Assembly: GCA_026126065.1 (NCBI GenBank)
Contig: JAHCJY010000005.1
Coordinates: 61,058 to 125,057, forward strand
Source: Bauldia sp.
GTDB taxonomy: Bacteria; Pseudomonadota; Alphaproteobacteria; Rhizobiales; Kaistiaceae
Direction of reading: 5' to 3'
DNA: 64,000 bases
A program made the translations under genes and the position numbers. The notes beneath the pieces are model-generated. The model searched no databases and was not told the DNA's origin. It saw only the letters and a list, made by a program, of their open reading frames with translations. Positions within the stretch are counted from its first letter, which is position 1; the number at the start of each line of letters is the position of its first letter. Positions 9,549 to 19,250 of this stretch are shown in pieces.

Positions 9549-11099
9549 ATGGCCGACCCCACGAACCGACCGAAGGCCCGCCTGCCGCGCGGCTTTGCCG
9601 ACCGTACCGCGGCCGACATCCGCACGGTCGACGCGATGCTGGCGCGCATCCGCGCGGTTTATGAGCGCTACGGCTTCGAGCCGGTCGAGACGCCGCTGAT
9701 CGAATACACCGACGCGCTCGGCAAGTTCCTGCCGGACCTCGACCGCCCGAACGAGGGCGTCTTCTCGTTCAAGGATGACGACGAGTCCTGGCTGTCGCTG
9801 CGCTACGACCTGACCGCGCCGCTCGCCCGCTACGTCGCCGAGAATTTCGAGCGCCTGCCGAAACCGTATCGCTCCTACCGCGCCGGCTGGGTGTTCCGGA
9901 ACGAGAAACCGGGCCCGGGCCGCTTCCGCCAGTTCATGCAGTTCGACGCCGACACGGTAGGCGCCGCCTCGCCTGCCGCCGATGCCGAGATGTGCATGAT
10001 GATGGCCGACGCGATCGAGGCGGTCGGTCTCAAGCGCGGGCAGTACGCCATCAAGGTCAACTCGCGCCGCGTCCTTGACGGCGTCATGGAACTCGCCGGC
10101 CTTTCGGGCGACGAGAACAGCTCGCGCCGCCTCACCGTGCTGCGCGCGATCGACAAGTTCGACCGCCTCGGCGTCGAGGGCGTGCGCCTGCTTCTCGGCG
10201 AGGGACGCAAGGACGAGAGCGGCGATTTCACCAAGGGCGCCGGCCTCGCCGGCGACCAGATCGGCACGATCTTCCGCTTCGTGAACGCGCGCGCCTTCGT
10301 CGACGGCGCCCAGATGGTCGCCGAAAGTCGCGCGGCGCCGAACGGCGACGCCACCCACAAGGGCATGGACATCGTCGGCTTCCTCGACATGGTCTTTGGC
10401 AGGAACGAGACGGCGGCGAAGGGCATCGCCGAACTCCGGACCATCGCCGACCTCGTCCGAGCCGCCGGCTACGCCGACCGCGTCGAGATCGACCCGTCGG
10501 TGGTCCGCGGCCTCGAATACTATACGGGCGCCGTGTTCGAGGCCCAGCTTCTCTTCGACGTCCCGAACGAGCGCGGGGAAAATGTCGTGTTCGGCTCCGT
10601 CGGCGGCGGCGGCCGCTATGACGGGCTCGTCGGAAGATTTCGCGGCGAGGACGTGCCGGCGACCGGTTTCTCCATCGGCGTCTCGCGCCTTGCCTCGGCG
10701 CTGAAGGCTCTCGCGCCTCCGGCCGACGCGCAGGCGACCGGCCCGGTGGTCGTGCTGGTGATGGACCAGCCCGGCCTCGTCGAGGCGCAGCGCATGGTCG
10801 GCGACCTTCGACGCGCCGGCGTCACTGCCGAGATGTACCTTGGATCGGCCGGAATGAAGGCCCAGATGAAGTACGCCGACAGGCGCAACGCCCCCTGCGT
10901 CGTCATCCAGGGCAGCGACGAGCGCGTCCGGGGCGTTGTCCAGTTGAAGGACCTGGCGCTCGGCAAGGAGCTTGCCGGCAGCGTCGGCGACCACGCCGCC
11001 TATGCCGCCGCGCGTCCCGGTCAGTTCGAGGTGGCGGCGGCTGACGTCGTGGCCGAGGTCAAGGCGCTGCTGGAGCGGCAGGCGGCTGGGGTGAGCTAG
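9549..11099 (+). CDS. hisS: Histidine--tRNA ligase
   Basis: A 516-residue class II aminoacyl-tRNA synthetase that charges tRNA-His. It has RYDLTAP (85-91), motif 2 [14 protein letters not shown] (116-129), the histidine-pocket motif GLEYYTG near 321, motif 3 GGGGRYDGL near 353 and an anticodon-binding domain from about 395 to the end. The sequence is of the divergent alphaproteobacterial type, longer than the approximately 425-residue bacterial enzyme; alphaproteobacterial tRNA-His and HisRS are known to depart from the usual G-1 identity rule. It is followed by its paralogue hisZ 8 bases later and then hisG, forming a three-gene operon. Confidence 0.95.
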   Translation: MADPTNRPKARLPRGFADRTAADIRTVDAMLARIRAVYERYGFEPVETPLIEYTDALGKFLPDLDRPNEGVFSFKDDDESWLSLRYDLTAPLARYVAENFERLPKPYRSYRAGWVFRNEKPGPGRFRQFMQFDADTVGAASPAADAEMCMMMADAIEAVGLKRGQYAIKVNSRRVLDGVMELAGLSGDENSSRRLTVLRAIDKFDRLGVEGVRLLLGEGRKDESGDFTKGAGLAGDQIGTIFRFVNARAFVDGAQMVAESRAAPNGDATHKGMDIVGFLDMVFGRNETAAKGIAELRTIADLVRAAGYADRVEIDPSVVRGLEYYTGAVFEAQLLFDVPNERGENVVFGSVGGGGRYDGLVGRFRGEDVPATGFSIGVSRLASALKALAPPADAQATGPVVVLVMDQPGLVEAQRMVGDLRRAGVTAEMYLGSAGMKAQMKYADRRNAPCVVIQGSDERVRGVVQLKDLALGKELAGSVGDHAAYAAARPGQFEVAAADVVAEVKALLERQAAGVS

Positions 11100-11107
11100 G
11101 AGCGGCT

Positions 11108-12232
11108 GTGGAAAACCCCGTCGATCGCCTTCGCGGTATCCTCTCCGGCGCCGGCTACGATTTCATCGAGCCGCCGGTGCTCCACGACGCGGATACCTTC
11201 CTCGACCTTGCAGGCGAGGATCTCCGCCGCCGGATGTATCTCACCTCGTCGGCGGAGGGGATCGAGCTTTGCCTCCGCCCCGACTACACGATCCCGGTGG
11301 CGCTCCATCACCTGACGGCCGGCGGCGATCCCAGACGGGTGGCATCATACGCCTATTGCGGGCCCGTCTTCCGCCAGCGGCCCGGCGAGACCGGTGAGTT
11401 CTGGCAGGCGGGCGTCGAATCGATCGGCCGCACCGACCGCGCCGACGCCGACGCCGACACGCTCGCGCTCGCGCTCGGCGCGCTTGCCGCGCTCGGCGTG
11501 CGCCCGGCGGTGCGGATCGGCGACCAGTCCCTGTTCGACGCGCTGCTCGACGCCCTTCCGGTGCCGGACCTGTGGCGCCGCCGTCTGGCCCGCGCCTTCG
11601 GCGACACGCCGCGCCTGCATGAACTGATCGAGGAGATGGCCGGCCGCTCGGTCCGGCCGCGCCTCGGCCCGATCGCCGCGCGCCATGGCGGCTTCCCGCC
11701 GACCATTGAGGACGTCCGCGAGGAGGTGGCGCGCCTGTTCGCCACCGGCGGCATCCCGGAGGTGGGCGGCCGAACGGTGGCCGAGATCGCCGAACGATAC
11801 TTCGAGCACACCGCGCTGACCGCCGGCTCGCCCGAAAGCCTCGACGCGGCAAACATCCTGTTGCGGTTCCTCGCCATTTCCGGCCCGCCGGACCGCGCCG
11901 CCCTGGCCCTGGGCGAACTCGCGGCCCGGGAGACGCCCGCAATGGCAGCCGCAATCGGCGCCTTCACCGAGCGGACGCACGGCTTCGTCCGCCACGGCAT
12001 CGACATCGACGCCATCCACTTTGCCGCCGATTTCGGCCGCCGGCTCGATTACTACACCGGCTTCATCTTCGAGCTGTCCGACCCATCGCGCGGCGGCGGC
12101 CGCCCGCTCGCCGGCGGCGGCCGCTACGATCGCCTCCTGTCGCTGATCCGCACGCGGAACGGCACCGGCGAGGACATCCCGGCGGTTGGCTTTGCGCTCT
12201 GGCTCGACCGCCTCGGGGTCCCTGCGCGATGA
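11108..12232 (+). CDS. hisZ: ATP phosphoribosyltransferase regulatory subunit HisZ
   Basis: A 374-residue HisRS-like protein without a tRNA-binding domain. HisZ forms the hetero-octamer with short-form HisG and is needed for its activity and histidine feedback. It retains class II fold landmarks: [14 protein letters not shown] (about 57-70), [13 protein letters not shown], the [12 protein letters not shown] element near 303-314 and [10 protein letters not shown] near 337. The GTG start has AGGAG six bases upstream, partly inside the hisS stop. Its stop overlaps the hisG start as ATGA, so the two subunits are translationally coupled, in keeping with their fixed stoichiometry. Confidence 0.94.
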   Translation: MENPVDRLRGILSGAGYDFIEPPVLHDADTFLDLAGEDLRRRMYLTSSAEGIELCLRPDYTIPVALHHLTAGGDPRRVASYAYCGPVFRQRPGETGEFWQAGVESIGRTDRADADADTLALALGALAALGVRPAVRIGDQSLFDALLDALPVPDLWRRRLARAFGDTPRLHELIEEMAGRSVRPRLGPIAARHGGFPPTIEDVREEVARLFATGGIPEVGGRTVAEIAERYFEHTALTAGSPESLDAANILLRFLAISGPPDRAALALGELAARETPAMAAAIGAFTERTHGFVRHGIDIDAIHFAADFGRRLDYYTGFIFELSDPSRGGGRPLAGGGRYDRLLSLIRTRNGTGEDIPAVGFALWLDRLGVPAR

Positions 12233-12990
12233 ACGGATCGTCGTCCCTGATCGTTGCCATCCCGTCGAAAGGCCGGCTGCAGGAGCGCGCCAACGCCTTC
12301 TTCGCCGGCCACGGTTTCCCTATCGTGCAGCCGCGCGGCGAACGGACCTATCGCGGCACGATCGTCGAAATCCCGGAGGCCGAAATCGCCTTCCTGTCGG
12401 CCGGCGAGATCGCCGGCCAGCTCGCTTCGGGCAACGTCCATCTCGGCATCACCGGCCGCGACCTTGTCGAGGAGACGATCGACGACTGGAACGCACGGGT
12501 CGAACTCGTCATGCCGCTCGGCTTCGGCTTCGCCGATGTCGTCGTGGCGGTGCCGGAAGCCTGGGTCGACGTCGAGACGATGGCCGACCTCGACGACGTC
12601 GCTGCCGATTTCCGCCGCCGCCACGGCCGCCGCCTCAAGGTGGCGACGAAGTACTTCAACCTCACCCACCGCTTCTTCTCCGGCCACGGAATCGCCGACT
12701 ACCGCATCGTCGAAAGCCTCGGCGCCACCGAAGGGACGCCCGCGTCCGGCGCCGCCGACCTCATCGTCGACATCACCACCACCGGCTCGACGCTGAAGGC
12801 GAACGGCCTGAAGGTGCTGGCTGACGGGGTGATCCTGAAGTCCGAGGCGCATCTGGTGGCGAGCCTGGTGGCGCCCTGGAGCGGCGAAGCCCGCGCGGCG
12901 CTCGATGCGCTTGCCAGGGGTCTGGGCGCCGGGAAGGCGGCCACCGGTTTTGAACCGCTGCGGAAGAAGCTGCGCCGACAGGACGTGTGA
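12229..12990 (+). CDS. hisG: ATP phosphoribosyltransferase catalytic subunit, short form
   Basis: A 253-residue HisG that condenses ATP with PRPP in the first step of histidine synthesis. It lacks the C-terminal regulatory ACT-like domain of long HisG, which matches the adjacent hisZ. The start [12 protein letters not shown] (8-19), the [10 protein letters not shown] region near 81, and the PRPP-binding loop [16 protein letters not shown] (about 179-194) are conserved. It is last in the hisS-hisZ-hisG operon, with ATGA coupling to hisZ. A strong hairpin follows 35 bases after the stop. Confidence 0.96.
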   Translation: MNGSSSLIVAIPSKGRLQERANAFFAGHGFPIVQPRGERTYRGTIVEIPEAEIAFLSAGEIAGQLASGNVHLGITGRDLVEETIDDWNARVELVMPLGFGFADVVVAVPEAWVDVETMADLDDVAADFRRRHGRRLKVATKYFNLTHRFFSGHGIADYRIVESLGATEGTPASGAADLIVDITTTGSTLKANGLKVLADGVILKSEAHLVASLVAPWSGEARAALDALARGLGAGKAATGFEPLRKKLRRQDV

Positions 12991-13025
12991 TCGCTTTGGC
13001 AGGGCAGGCGGCGCGTCGACGGGTA

Positions 13026-13053
13026 GGTTGGGCCCGGCGAACCGGGCCCAACC
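13026..13053. terminator. Strong hairpin between convergent hisG and asparaginase-like gene
   Basis: A perfect 12-bp stem GGTTGGGCCCGG (13026-13037) / CCGGGCCCAACC (13042-13053) with a CGAA loop. No T-run follows on either strand, so it may be a bidirectional stem-type terminator or mRNA 3'-end stabiliser; position argues for transcription end. Confidence 0.6.
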
Positions 13054-13064
13054 AGGATCGGGTG

Positions 13065-14261
13065 CTACTCGAACGTATACGGCTCGAACTCGGCCGTGCC
13101 GATCGTGGCGAACCACTCGCGAACCTGCTCGGGATCGTCGGTGAAGCCGAGGGCGATCTGGAGCAGCATGCGGGCCTTGAGCGGCGCAAGGTCGGCCGCG
13201 TTGATCAGCGTACCACCGGTCTCGTAGGCGCCTTCGCCGCCGGTGCGCGAGGTGCCGACGATCACGACGCCGGCCTCGAGTGCCGCGTCACGGGCGCCGT
13301 TCTGAAGCGCCGAGATACCGCCCGGGCCGTGACCCGCGATGACGATGCCGGCAGCGCCATTGGCAACCGCGCCGTCGATCGGGCCGGGTGTGGCCTGGAT
13401 GTGGGTCCACAAGAGGTCGACCGGCGGCATGTCCTCCGGGGCGATCGTCGAGAGGTCGAACGGTGTCGCCCAGGCATCGGTGCCGCAATCCTGCACCCGC
13501 GACGGCGCCCGCATCACGCGGATGTTGTCCTGGTTGACGACCCCGAGCGGGCCGTAGAGGCGGGCGTCGAAGGTGTCCATGCGATAGCCGTCCGTCTTGG
13601 TGACGTCACGGGACGCGAAGAACTGGTCGTTGAGCAGCACCACGGTGCCGAAGCAGGTCGTGCCGCCCGACGCCGCGAGGCGGATCGAGCTGAACAGGTT
13701 CGTGTAGCCGTCATAGGTGAAGGTGCCATACTGGTGCATGGCGCCGGTGAGCACCACCGGCTTCGGCGACTGGATGGTGAGGTCGAAGAAGTAGGCGTCC
13801 TCTTCCAGCACATTGGTGCCGGCCGTGAGAACGAGGCCGTCGACCTCAGGATCGGCGAGGAAAGCGTCGATCGTCCGCGAGATGACGTAGAGCTTCTCGA
13901 TCGTCAGGCCGCCGGAGCTACCGATGTTGTAGCCGTTGGCGGCGAGGTTCACGACCGACAGGTTCGCGATCTCGGCGAGCTCCGGATAGAGGTCCTCGAC
14001 GACGGTCAGGAGACCGTTGGCCGGGCCGTTGTCGCCACCATAGTTCAGGTAGCTGATGCGGGTCTGGGCGCTCGCGGTGATCGTGCCGCCGGTGTCGAGC
14101 ACGATGATGTTCGGCAGGTCCGGATTGTACTCCGGGCCGACGGCCGTGATCGGAAATTCCGGGAGTGCCGTCTGGGCGAGCACAGCAGTGGCCGGTGCCG
14201 AGGCGAGAGCGGCGACCGCCACCGCCACAAGGTATCGCTGCCGCCGGCCGGCAGGCTTCAT
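13065..14261 (-). CDS. Periplasmic type II asparaginase-fold protein with altered active site
   Basis: A 398-residue exported protein of the bacterial L-asparaginase family, with a signal peptide (MKPAGRRQRYLVAVAVAALA to about residue 30). The nucleophile motif TGGTI is intact (second Thr, Thr60), and ARDV-like and YGPLG segments match type II enzymes. The second triad of E. coli AnsB (Thr89, Asp90, Lys162) aligns with Thr149, Asn150 and Gly199, so Asp and Lys are absent; the substrate-binding Ser-Gln pair aligns with Ser-Ser. It may hydrolyse a different substrate or have lost activity. The open frame extends to 14444, but ATG 14261 puts the signal peptide first. It is transcribed away from the LysR gene. 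Confidence 0.82.
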   Translation of the reverse strand: MKPAGRRQRYLVAVAVAALASAPATAVLAQTALPEFPITAVGPEYNPDLPNIIVLDTGGTITASAQTRISYLNYGGDNGPANGLLTVVEDLYPELAEIANLSVVNLAANGYNIGSSGGLTIEKLYVISRTIDAFLADPEVDGLVLTAGTNVLEEDAYFFDLTIQSPKPVVLTGAMHQYGTFTYDGYTNLFSSIRLAASGGTTCFGTVVLLNDQFFASRDVTKTDGYRMDTFDARLYGPLGVVNQDNIRVMRAPSRVQDCGTDAWATPFDLSTIAPEDMPPVDLLWTHIQATPGPIDGAVANGAAGIVIAGHGPGGISALQNGARDAALEAGVVIVGTSRTGGEGAYETGGTLINAADLAPLKARMLLQIALGFTDDPEQVREWFATIGTAEFEPYTFE

Positions 14262-14937
14262 TTCGAGAATAGCCAATGGTTTTGTCCTTTTACTACTGCA
14301 ACCAGCCGGGATGTTTTCCACAAGCGACCTCGTCGCGCGGCGCTGTGGCGCACCGGCGAGGCTTGTGGTCTGGTCACCGTCTGGACGTTGCTTCACAACA
14401 TCATGCGACGTCGGTGTCGCATCGCCGCTAAGGGCAAAGGCCATGCCGCTCGACTGGCGGACATCGCGGGAAGAGCCTTGGCTCAGCTTGCCTCGTGATC
14501 ACGCGCCCGTGAAATCGCCGGCCCAAAGGCAGGGTTTCTCACCCGATCGCTCGGGTGGTTCAGGGACGATTGTTGACCATGCGACATGACTTCATTGCGG
14601 AACCGCCATCAATCGCAGCGCGGCGCATTTCTGTATAATTGCATGCATCTCGGAGGCGACGAGGCTGTTAGACAAACATTTCAGCACATGACGTCGAATT
14701 GAGCAGCAAACGATGCAGAAAAATGCCTGGAAGCTGCGAAGACCTGAATTGCGGATGCGTCTGCGGACTTCGGCAGCATGGCAAAGCTTCGGATTCAACT
14801 TCCGGTGTTGTCCTGTGGCCGGCCACGGGCGCGACTATTAGTCTCGCCCGTGTGAACCCTGGTGAACCTACATTTGCCAGCGGCCGTCGGCCGGGACGCG
14901 GCATCCAGCGTCGAAGCCGGCACCGGAGGCTGAAGAA
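14262..14937. other. Long intergenic region between divergent asparaginase-like and LysR genes
   Basis: A 676-base gap. The central part is clearly poorer in GC than the surroundings (61 G/C in the 120 bases from 14581). It contains an isolated TATAAT at 14634-14639 without a good -35, a TGCATGCA palindrome next to it, and near its right end a palindrome pair (see the dyad at 14815-14852). Short open frames occur on both strands, for example 14592-14798 on the minus strand, but none has family resemblance or a ribosome-binding site I would trust. It may hold regulatory sites or the remnant of a lost gene. Confidence 0.5.
14815..14852. promoter_or_regulatory. Candidate operator: two adjoining dyads upstream of the LysR gene
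   Basis: GTGGCC/GGCCAC is a perfect 12-bp palindrome at 14815-14826. It overlaps a 29-bp dyad (14824-14852) whose arms CACGGGCG-C-GACT and AGTC-T-CGCCCGTG pair at 12 of 13 positions around ATT. The centre lies about 100 bases before the LysR start and within the divergent gap, which is where LysR-type regulators usually bind. It could alternatively form an RNA hairpin. Function is inferred. Confidence 0.5.
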
Positions 14938-15840
14938 TTGGGCATGCACGAACTCGTAAGGGACAACGCGGCGGACCTCGTCGCATTCGTGGCGGTCGCT
15001 TCCGAGCGCAGCTTCACAAGGGGTGCCGCGTCTCTCGGGGTCTCCCAGTCGGCGCTGAGCCGGCTTGTTCGCGGGCTCGAGACGAGGCTCGGCGTCCGCC
15101 TTCTGACGCGGACGACGCGGAGCGTTGCTCTGACCGAAGCCGGGGAGATGCTGTTCTCTTCGCTCCGGCCGCGCTTCCAGGGGATCGAGAGCGATCTTGA
15201 GGGCGTGCTGGCGCTGCGCGATTCACCCGGCGGCACGCTGCGCATCACGGCGGGCGAGCATGCCACGACCGCGGTGTGGCCGCGCCTGGCGGTCTTCATC
15301 GAGGAGAATCCCCTCGTGAAGGTCGAGATCGTCGCGGACAACGCCTTCGTCGACATCGTCGCCGAGCGGTACGACGCCGGCATCCGCATGGCGCATATGC
15401 TGGATCGCGACATGATCGCGGTACCCGTCGGTCCCGACCTCCGCATGGCGGTCGTCGCGGCGCCTGCCTATTTCGAACGCATGCCCGTTCCGCGGGCGCC
15501 GCAGGATCTCGCGGCACACGACTGCATCAATCTCCGCCTGCCCGACAACCGCATCCTGCCCTGGGAGTTCGAGAAGGACGGCCGCGAGCTTCGGCTCCGC
15601 GTCAAGGGCCGGCTCGTGTTCAACAACAGTTCGGCACGCCTTGCCGCGGCGCTCGCCGGCTCGGGCATCGCCTACTTCGTCGAGGACCAGACGGCGGACC
15701 ATGTCGCGTCTGGCCGCCTTGTTCGCGTCCTGGAGGACTGGTGCGCGCCGTTTCCCGGCTACTATCTCTACTACGCCAACCGACGGAACCAGATCCCGGC
15801 CTTCACCCGCCTCGTCGAGGCGTTGCGCTACCGCGCCTAG
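14938..15840 (+). CDS. LysR-family transcriptional regulator
   Basis: A 300-residue regulator with an N-terminal winged helix-turn-helix (about 10-70; SFTRGAASLGVSQSALSRLV is the recognition region) and a C-terminal periplasmic-binding-like effector domain (about 92-298). GGAGG at 14925-14929 is eight bases before TTG 14938, which I take as the start; ATG 14944 is the alternative and removes two residues. LysR proteins commonly control the divergent neighbour, here the asparaginase-like gene, but the effector is unknown. Its TAG stop shares a CTAG with the stop of the convergent gene. Confidence 0.9.
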   Translation: MGMHELVRDNAADLVAFVAVASERSFTRGAASLGVSQSALSRLVRGLETRLGVRLLTRTTRSVALTEAGEMLFSSLRPRFQGIESDLEGVLALRDSPGGTLRITAGEHATTAVWPRLAVFIEENPLVKVEIVADNAFVDIVAERYDAGIRMAHMLDRDMIAVPVGPDLRMAVVAAPAYFERMPVPRAPQDLAAHDCINLRLPDNRILPWEFEKDGRELRLRVKGRLVFNNSSARLAAALAGSGIAYFVEDQTADHVASGRLVRVLEDWCAPFPGYYLYYANRRNQIPAFTRLVEALRYRA

Positions 15841-16184
15841 AGGCCCGGCCCGGCGCGTGCGGCCTGGCTGACGGGTGGCTCGATCGTCCCGAGGTAGCAA
15901 CCGTCGCGCTGGTTGATGCAGAGAAAGCCGGCAAAGCGGCCGTCGGCTCCGTCCCCGTCGCGGCCCATGAGGAAGGCGGTCCCACGGCGGTACGGGTAGG
16001 CGCGGATGTCGCGGTCGCAGACGAAGCGGTACGGCCCGAGCTGGTACCAGTCGTCGGCATCCACGCAGCCACTGATGACGGCATTGCCGCTCCACAGCAC
16101 CCGGTAGCCGTCGAGCATCAGGTCGAACGGCGACAGGATGGCAATGGTCGATGCGAGCGTGGCCAGGGCCGTGGCCGGCGACAT
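15837..16184 (-). CDS. Small exported Cys-containing protein of unknown function
   Basis: A 115-residue protein with an N-terminal hydrophobic stretch (about 3-24) that may be a signal peptide or anchor. The body carries five Cys residues in two groups (SGCVDADDW, RFVCDRD; FLCINQRDGCYLG), compatible with disulfides in the periplasm. The ATG has an excellent GGAGGGGAG ribosome-binding site. I recognise no family. It ends head-on against the LysR gene with a shared CTAG stop tetranucleotide. Confidence 0.65.
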   Translation of the reverse strand: MSPATALATLASTIAILSPFDLMLDGYRVLWSGNAVISGCVDADDWYQLGPYRFVCDRDIRAYPYRRGTAFLMGRDGDGADGRFAGFLCINQRDGCYLGTIEPPVSQAARAGPGL

Positions 16185-16329
16185 GGATCTCCCCTCCGCC
16201 GCCGCCCGGTCGCGGCGGCGTGGACCTCACTTAGAGCGGAGCGGCCCGCTGTACCAGCGGGGAGAGGTCACGGGTGCGTGCCGTGGACTGCGAGAAGTGG
16301 GCGTCATGTCCTTCCTCTTCGAGGAGCCG

Positions 16330-16779
16330 CTACCGCCGCCCGGCGAAGAACCCCCGCAGCAATTCGGCCGATTCGGTCTCGGCGATGCCGCCATACACCT
16401 CCGGCCGGTGAAGGCATGTCTCCGCCGCGAAGAACCGGACGCCGCTTTCGACCGCGCCGCCCTTCGGATCGCGGGCGCCGTAGTAGACCCGCCGCAGCCG
16501 GGCAAAGGAGATCGCCCCCGCGCACATCGTGCAGGGCTCGAGCGTCACGTGGAGGTCGCAGTCCGTCAGCCGCTCCGACCCGAGCAGGGCCGCCGCGTCC
16601 CGGATCGCGAGGAGTTCTGCGTGCGCGGTCGGATCGCGCAGCTCGATCGTCCGGTTTCCCGCCGCGGCGATGACTTCGCCGTCGCGGGTGATCACCGCGC
16701 CGATCGGCACTTCGCCGCGCGCGGCGGCGCGGCGCGCTTCGTCCAGGGCGCGCGCCATCGCGTCGCTCTGCTTCGTCAT
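16330..16779 (-). CDS. tadA: tRNA-specific adenosine deaminase TadA
   Basis: A 149-residue zinc deaminase that converts A34 to inosine in the tRNA-Arg(ACG) anticodon. Zinc ligands and catalytic Glu are intact: HAE at 53-55 and PCTMC with Cys83 and Cys86. The N-terminal helix and the [19 protein letters not shown] segment near 114-132 match TadA rather than other cytidine deaminases. The ATG has GAGGA at a normal distance. It is divergent from rluB with 43 bases between starts, as in many alphaproteobacteria. Confidence 0.94.
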   Translation of the reverse strand: MTKQSDAMARALDEARRAAARGEVPIGAVITRDGEVIAAAGNRTIELRDPTAHAELLAIRDAAALLGSERLTDCDLHVTLEPCTMCAGAISFARLRRVYYGARDPKGGAVESGVRFFAAETCLHRPEVYGGIAETESAELLRGFFAGRR

Positions 16780-16822
16780 CGGCGCATCCTCAGCGCGGGG
16801 GAGGGCGTGCTATGAGGAGCCG

Positions 16823-17812
16823 ATGACATCCGAAGTTTCCCCGCCGGGCGGCGACCGCATTGCCAAGGTGATGGCGCGCGCCGGCCTTTGTTCCCGTCGT
16901 GAGGCCGAAACCTGGATCGCGGCCGGCCGCGTCTCGGTCAACGGTCGCATCCTCGAAACGCCGGCGGTCGTCGTCGGGCCGGACGATCGCATCGTCGTCG
17001 ACGGCGAACCGCTGCCGCAGCGCGAGCCGACGCGGCTCTGGCTCTATCACAAGCCGAAGGGCCTCGTCACAACGGCCCGCGACCCCGAGGGCCGCAAGAC
17101 CGTGTTCGAGGCGTTGCCCGAGGACATGCCGCGCGTCGTCACCGTAGGGCGCCTCGACATCAACACCGAGGGGCTGCTCCTCCTCACCAATGACGGCGGC
17201 CTTGCCCGGACGCTGGAGCTGCCTTCGACGGGCTGGCTGCGGCGCTACCGCGTGCGGGTCCACGGCACGGTGGACGAGGCGCGGCTCGCCGAGCTCAAGG
17301 AGGGGCTTGCCCTGGACGGCGTCCTTTATGGCCCCGTCGAGGCTGCGCTCGAGCGAACGCAGGGCTCGAACGCCTGGCTCGTGGTTGGCCTTCGTGAGGG
17401 CAAGAACCGCGAGATCAAGAAGATCATGGAGCACCTCGGCCTTGCGGTGAACCGGCTCATCCGGGTCTCGTTTGGCCCGTTCCAGCTCGGCGACCTGCCG
17501 GATGGAACCGTCCGCGAGGTGCAGCGCAAGATCCTTCGCGACCAGCTTGGCGAGCGGCTGACGAAGGAAGCCGGCGCGGATTTCCCGGCGCCGGTGAAGG
17601 GCCAGCGCGGCGTCGTGCGGACGCCGTCCCATACCGCGGGTCGGCCCGGCGCCCCGGCGAAGCAGGGCGCTCCCGCCAAGCCGGGCGGCCAGGCGAAGGA
17701 CAAACCGCGCGGGACGATCAGCCTCAAGGGCGCCAGCGAGGGCGCGCGCCGCAAGGCGGCGCGCGGCAAGGGACAATCGGGCGCGAGGACGGATGCGGAT
17801 CGTCGCCGGTGA
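16823..17812 (+). CDS. rluB: 23S rRNA pseudouridine synthase, RluB/RluE/RluF group, with basic tail
   Basis: A 329-residue RsuA-family pseudouridine synthase. An S4 RNA-binding domain (about 11-58) is followed by the catalytic domain with [11 protein letters not shown] and catalytic Asp112. From about 250 the protein ends in a low-complexity Lys/Arg/Pro/Gly/Ala tail (for example [17 protein letters not shown]), probably an extra RNA- or ribosome-binding extension. Most likely it modifies U2605 of 23S rRNA, but the exact site cannot be assigned from sequence. ATG 16823 follows GAGGAG; the open frame upstream is antisense to tadA. Its last 20 bases overlap the rsmD start. Confidence 0.88.
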   Translation: MTSEVSPPGGDRIAKVMARAGLCSRREAETWIAAGRVSVNGRILETPAVVVGPDDRIVVDGEPLPQREPTRLWLYHKPKGLVTTARDPEGRKTVFEALPEDMPRVVTVGRLDINTEGLLLLTNDGGLARTLELPSTGWLRRYRVRVHGTVDEARLAELKEGLALDGVLYGPVEAALERTQGSNAWLVVGLREGKNREIKKIMEHLGLAVNRLIRVSFGPFQLGDLPDGTVREVQRKILRDQLGERLTKEAGADFPAPVKGQRGVVRTPSHTAGRPGAPAKQGAPAKPGGQAKDKPRGTISLKGASEGARRKAARGKGQSGARTDADRRR

Positions 17813-18356
17813 GTTTCGCGGCCGGCCGCTCGCCGGGCCGACGACATCAGCCATCCGCCCGACGTCCGACCGGCTGCGCGAGACCGTGTTCGATATCCTC
17901 GCCCATGGCCTCGGCGACCCGGTGACCGGCGCGCGCGTTCTCGACCTTTTCGCCGGCACCGGTGCGCTGGCGCTGGAGGCGCTGTCGCGCGGCGCGGCGT
18001 CGGCGCTCCTCGTCGAGGAGGCGGTCGAGGCGCGCGGTCTCATCCGCCGCAACGTCGAGGCGCTCGGCCTCACCGGTCGCGCAAAGATCTTTCGCCGCGA
18101 TGCAACGAGGCTCGGCGATGCGGGGACGCTCGGGCCGTTCTCCGTCGTGTTCGCCGATCCGCCCTACGGCAAAGGCCTCGGCGAGGCGGCGCTGGCTTCC
18201 GCAGCCGGGGGCGGCTGGCTGGCGCAAGGCGCCATCGCCATCCTCGAGGAGGCCGCGACGAGCGATGTCACCGTGCCCGCCGGCTTCACGCTCCTCGACG
18301 CGCGGAAGGTCGGCGATTCCACGGTTCGTTTCCTCGCTTTCGGAGAAGAGACGTGA
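17793..18356 (+). CDS. rsmD: 16S rRNA (guanine966-N2)-methyltransferase RsmD
   Basis: A 187-residue SAM-dependent methyltransferase that makes m2G966 in the small ribosomal subunit. It opens with [11 protein letters not shown] and [12 protein letters not shown] (about 22-33), has SAM motif [20 protein letters not shown] (about 49-67) and catalytic motif IV DPPY near 118. Its start lies inside the end of rluB and its stop overlaps the patatin gene start as GTGA, so three genes are read as one coupled unit. Two rRNA-modifying enzymes in tandem makes functional sense. Confidence 0.94.
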   Translation: MRIVAGEFRGRPLAGPTTSAIRPTSDRLRETVFDILAHGLGDPVTGARVLDLFAGTGALALEALSRGAASALLVEEAVEARGLIRRNVEALGLTGRAKIFRRDATRLGDAGTLGPFSVVFADPPYGKGLGEAALASAAGGGWLAQGAIAILEEAATSDVTVPAGFTLLDARKVGDSTVRFLAFGEET

Positions 18357-19204
18357 GCGGCGCCGACCGGCCGGTCGGCCTTGCGCTCGGTGGTGGCGGA
18401 GCACTCGGATTCGCGCACGTGCCGATCCTCGAAGTGTTCGACGAACTCGGCATCCGGCCGGCGGTCATCGCCGGCTGCTCGATGGGCGCGATCATCGGCG
18501 CCGCCTATGCCGCCGGCCGCTCCGGGCGCGAGATCGCCGGCTTCCTCCACGGCCTCCGCCGCCAGCGCGGCGACCTGGTCCAGCGCCTCTGGCGGAGCCG
18601 GCCCCGCGCCGTGCGCGAACTGTTCGGCCCGATGCGCGCCACCGCGGGCCAACTCGTTGCCGAGACCGTGCTCGAGGCCTTCGGCGAACGCCTGCCGCAG
18701 ACCTTCGAGGAGCTGGCGATCCCGCTCCGCATCGTCGCGACCGATTTCTATGGCTGGCACGAGACGCTGTTCACGACCGGCTCGGTCAGGGAGGCCATGG
18801 CTGCCTCGATGGCGCTGCCGCTGGTGTTCCGCCCGGTGATGATCGGCGGCCGGCCGCACATCGATGGCGGCATCCTCAATCCGCTGCCGTTCGAGCACGC
18901 CGTGGTCGAGGGCGGCGTCCTTGTTGCGGTGGATGTCATCGGCGGCCCGATGGGGCGACCGGGCCGTGTCCCGCGGCGGATCGAAGCGATGATCGGCTCC
19001 TCGCAGTTGATGATGCGGGCGATCACGGCCGAGAAGATGAAAGGGCCGATCCGCCCCGACATCGTGATCGAGCCCGAGGTCGCCCGCTTCCGGCCGCTCG
19101 ATTTCCGCCAGGTCGACGCGATCCTCGCCGCCGGCGAGGCGCAGAAGGACGAGTTGAAGCGCCGCCTCGGCGCGCTGCTCGCCCCGCGCGTCGCGTCCGG
19201 CTGA
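18353..19204 (+). CDS. Patatin-like phospholipase, RssA type
   Basis: A 283-residue patatin-domain lipid acyl hydrolase. It has the oxyanion loop LGGGGALGF (12-20), nucleophile elbow GCSMG with Ser43, and the second dyad residue in HIDGGILNP (Asp near 170). The closest group is the RssA/YchK-like bacterial patatins without extra domains; its lipid substrate is unknown. No signal peptide is seen, so it probably acts at the cytoplasmic face of the membrane. The start is GTG in a GTGA overlap with rsmD. A small gap separates it from pmbA on the same strand. Confidence 0.9.
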   Translation: MSGADRPVGLALGGGGALGFAHVPILEVFDELGIRPAVIAGCSMGAIIGAAYAAGRSGREIAGFLHGLRRQRGDLVQRLWRSRPRAVRELFGPMRATAGQLVAETVLEAFGERLPQTFEELAIPLRIVATDFYGWHETLFTTGSVREAMAASMALPLVFRPVMIGGRPHIDGGILNPLPFEHAVVEGGVLVAVDVIGGPMGRPGRVPRRIEAMIGSSQLMMRAITAEKMKGPIRPDIVIEPEVARFRPLDFRQVDAILAAGEAQKDELKRRLGALLAPRVASG

Positions 19205-19250
19205 GCCGGCGGCCTTGCGGCGGCATTCCGCCATCCCTACACCTGACGCC

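Noticed and set aside
8058..10994. A 978-codon open frame on the minus strand
   Set aside because: Only its last third (from ATG 9029) has a signal peptide and ribosome-binding site; the rest is antisense to hisS and low-complexity.
14634..14639. A perfect TATAAT
   Set aside because: No acceptable -35 lies 16-18 bases upstream, so I do not call a promoter.
14592..14798. A 68-codon minus-strand frame in the GC-poor gap
   Set aside because: No ribosome-binding site or recognisable domain; a decayed gene is possible but not supported.
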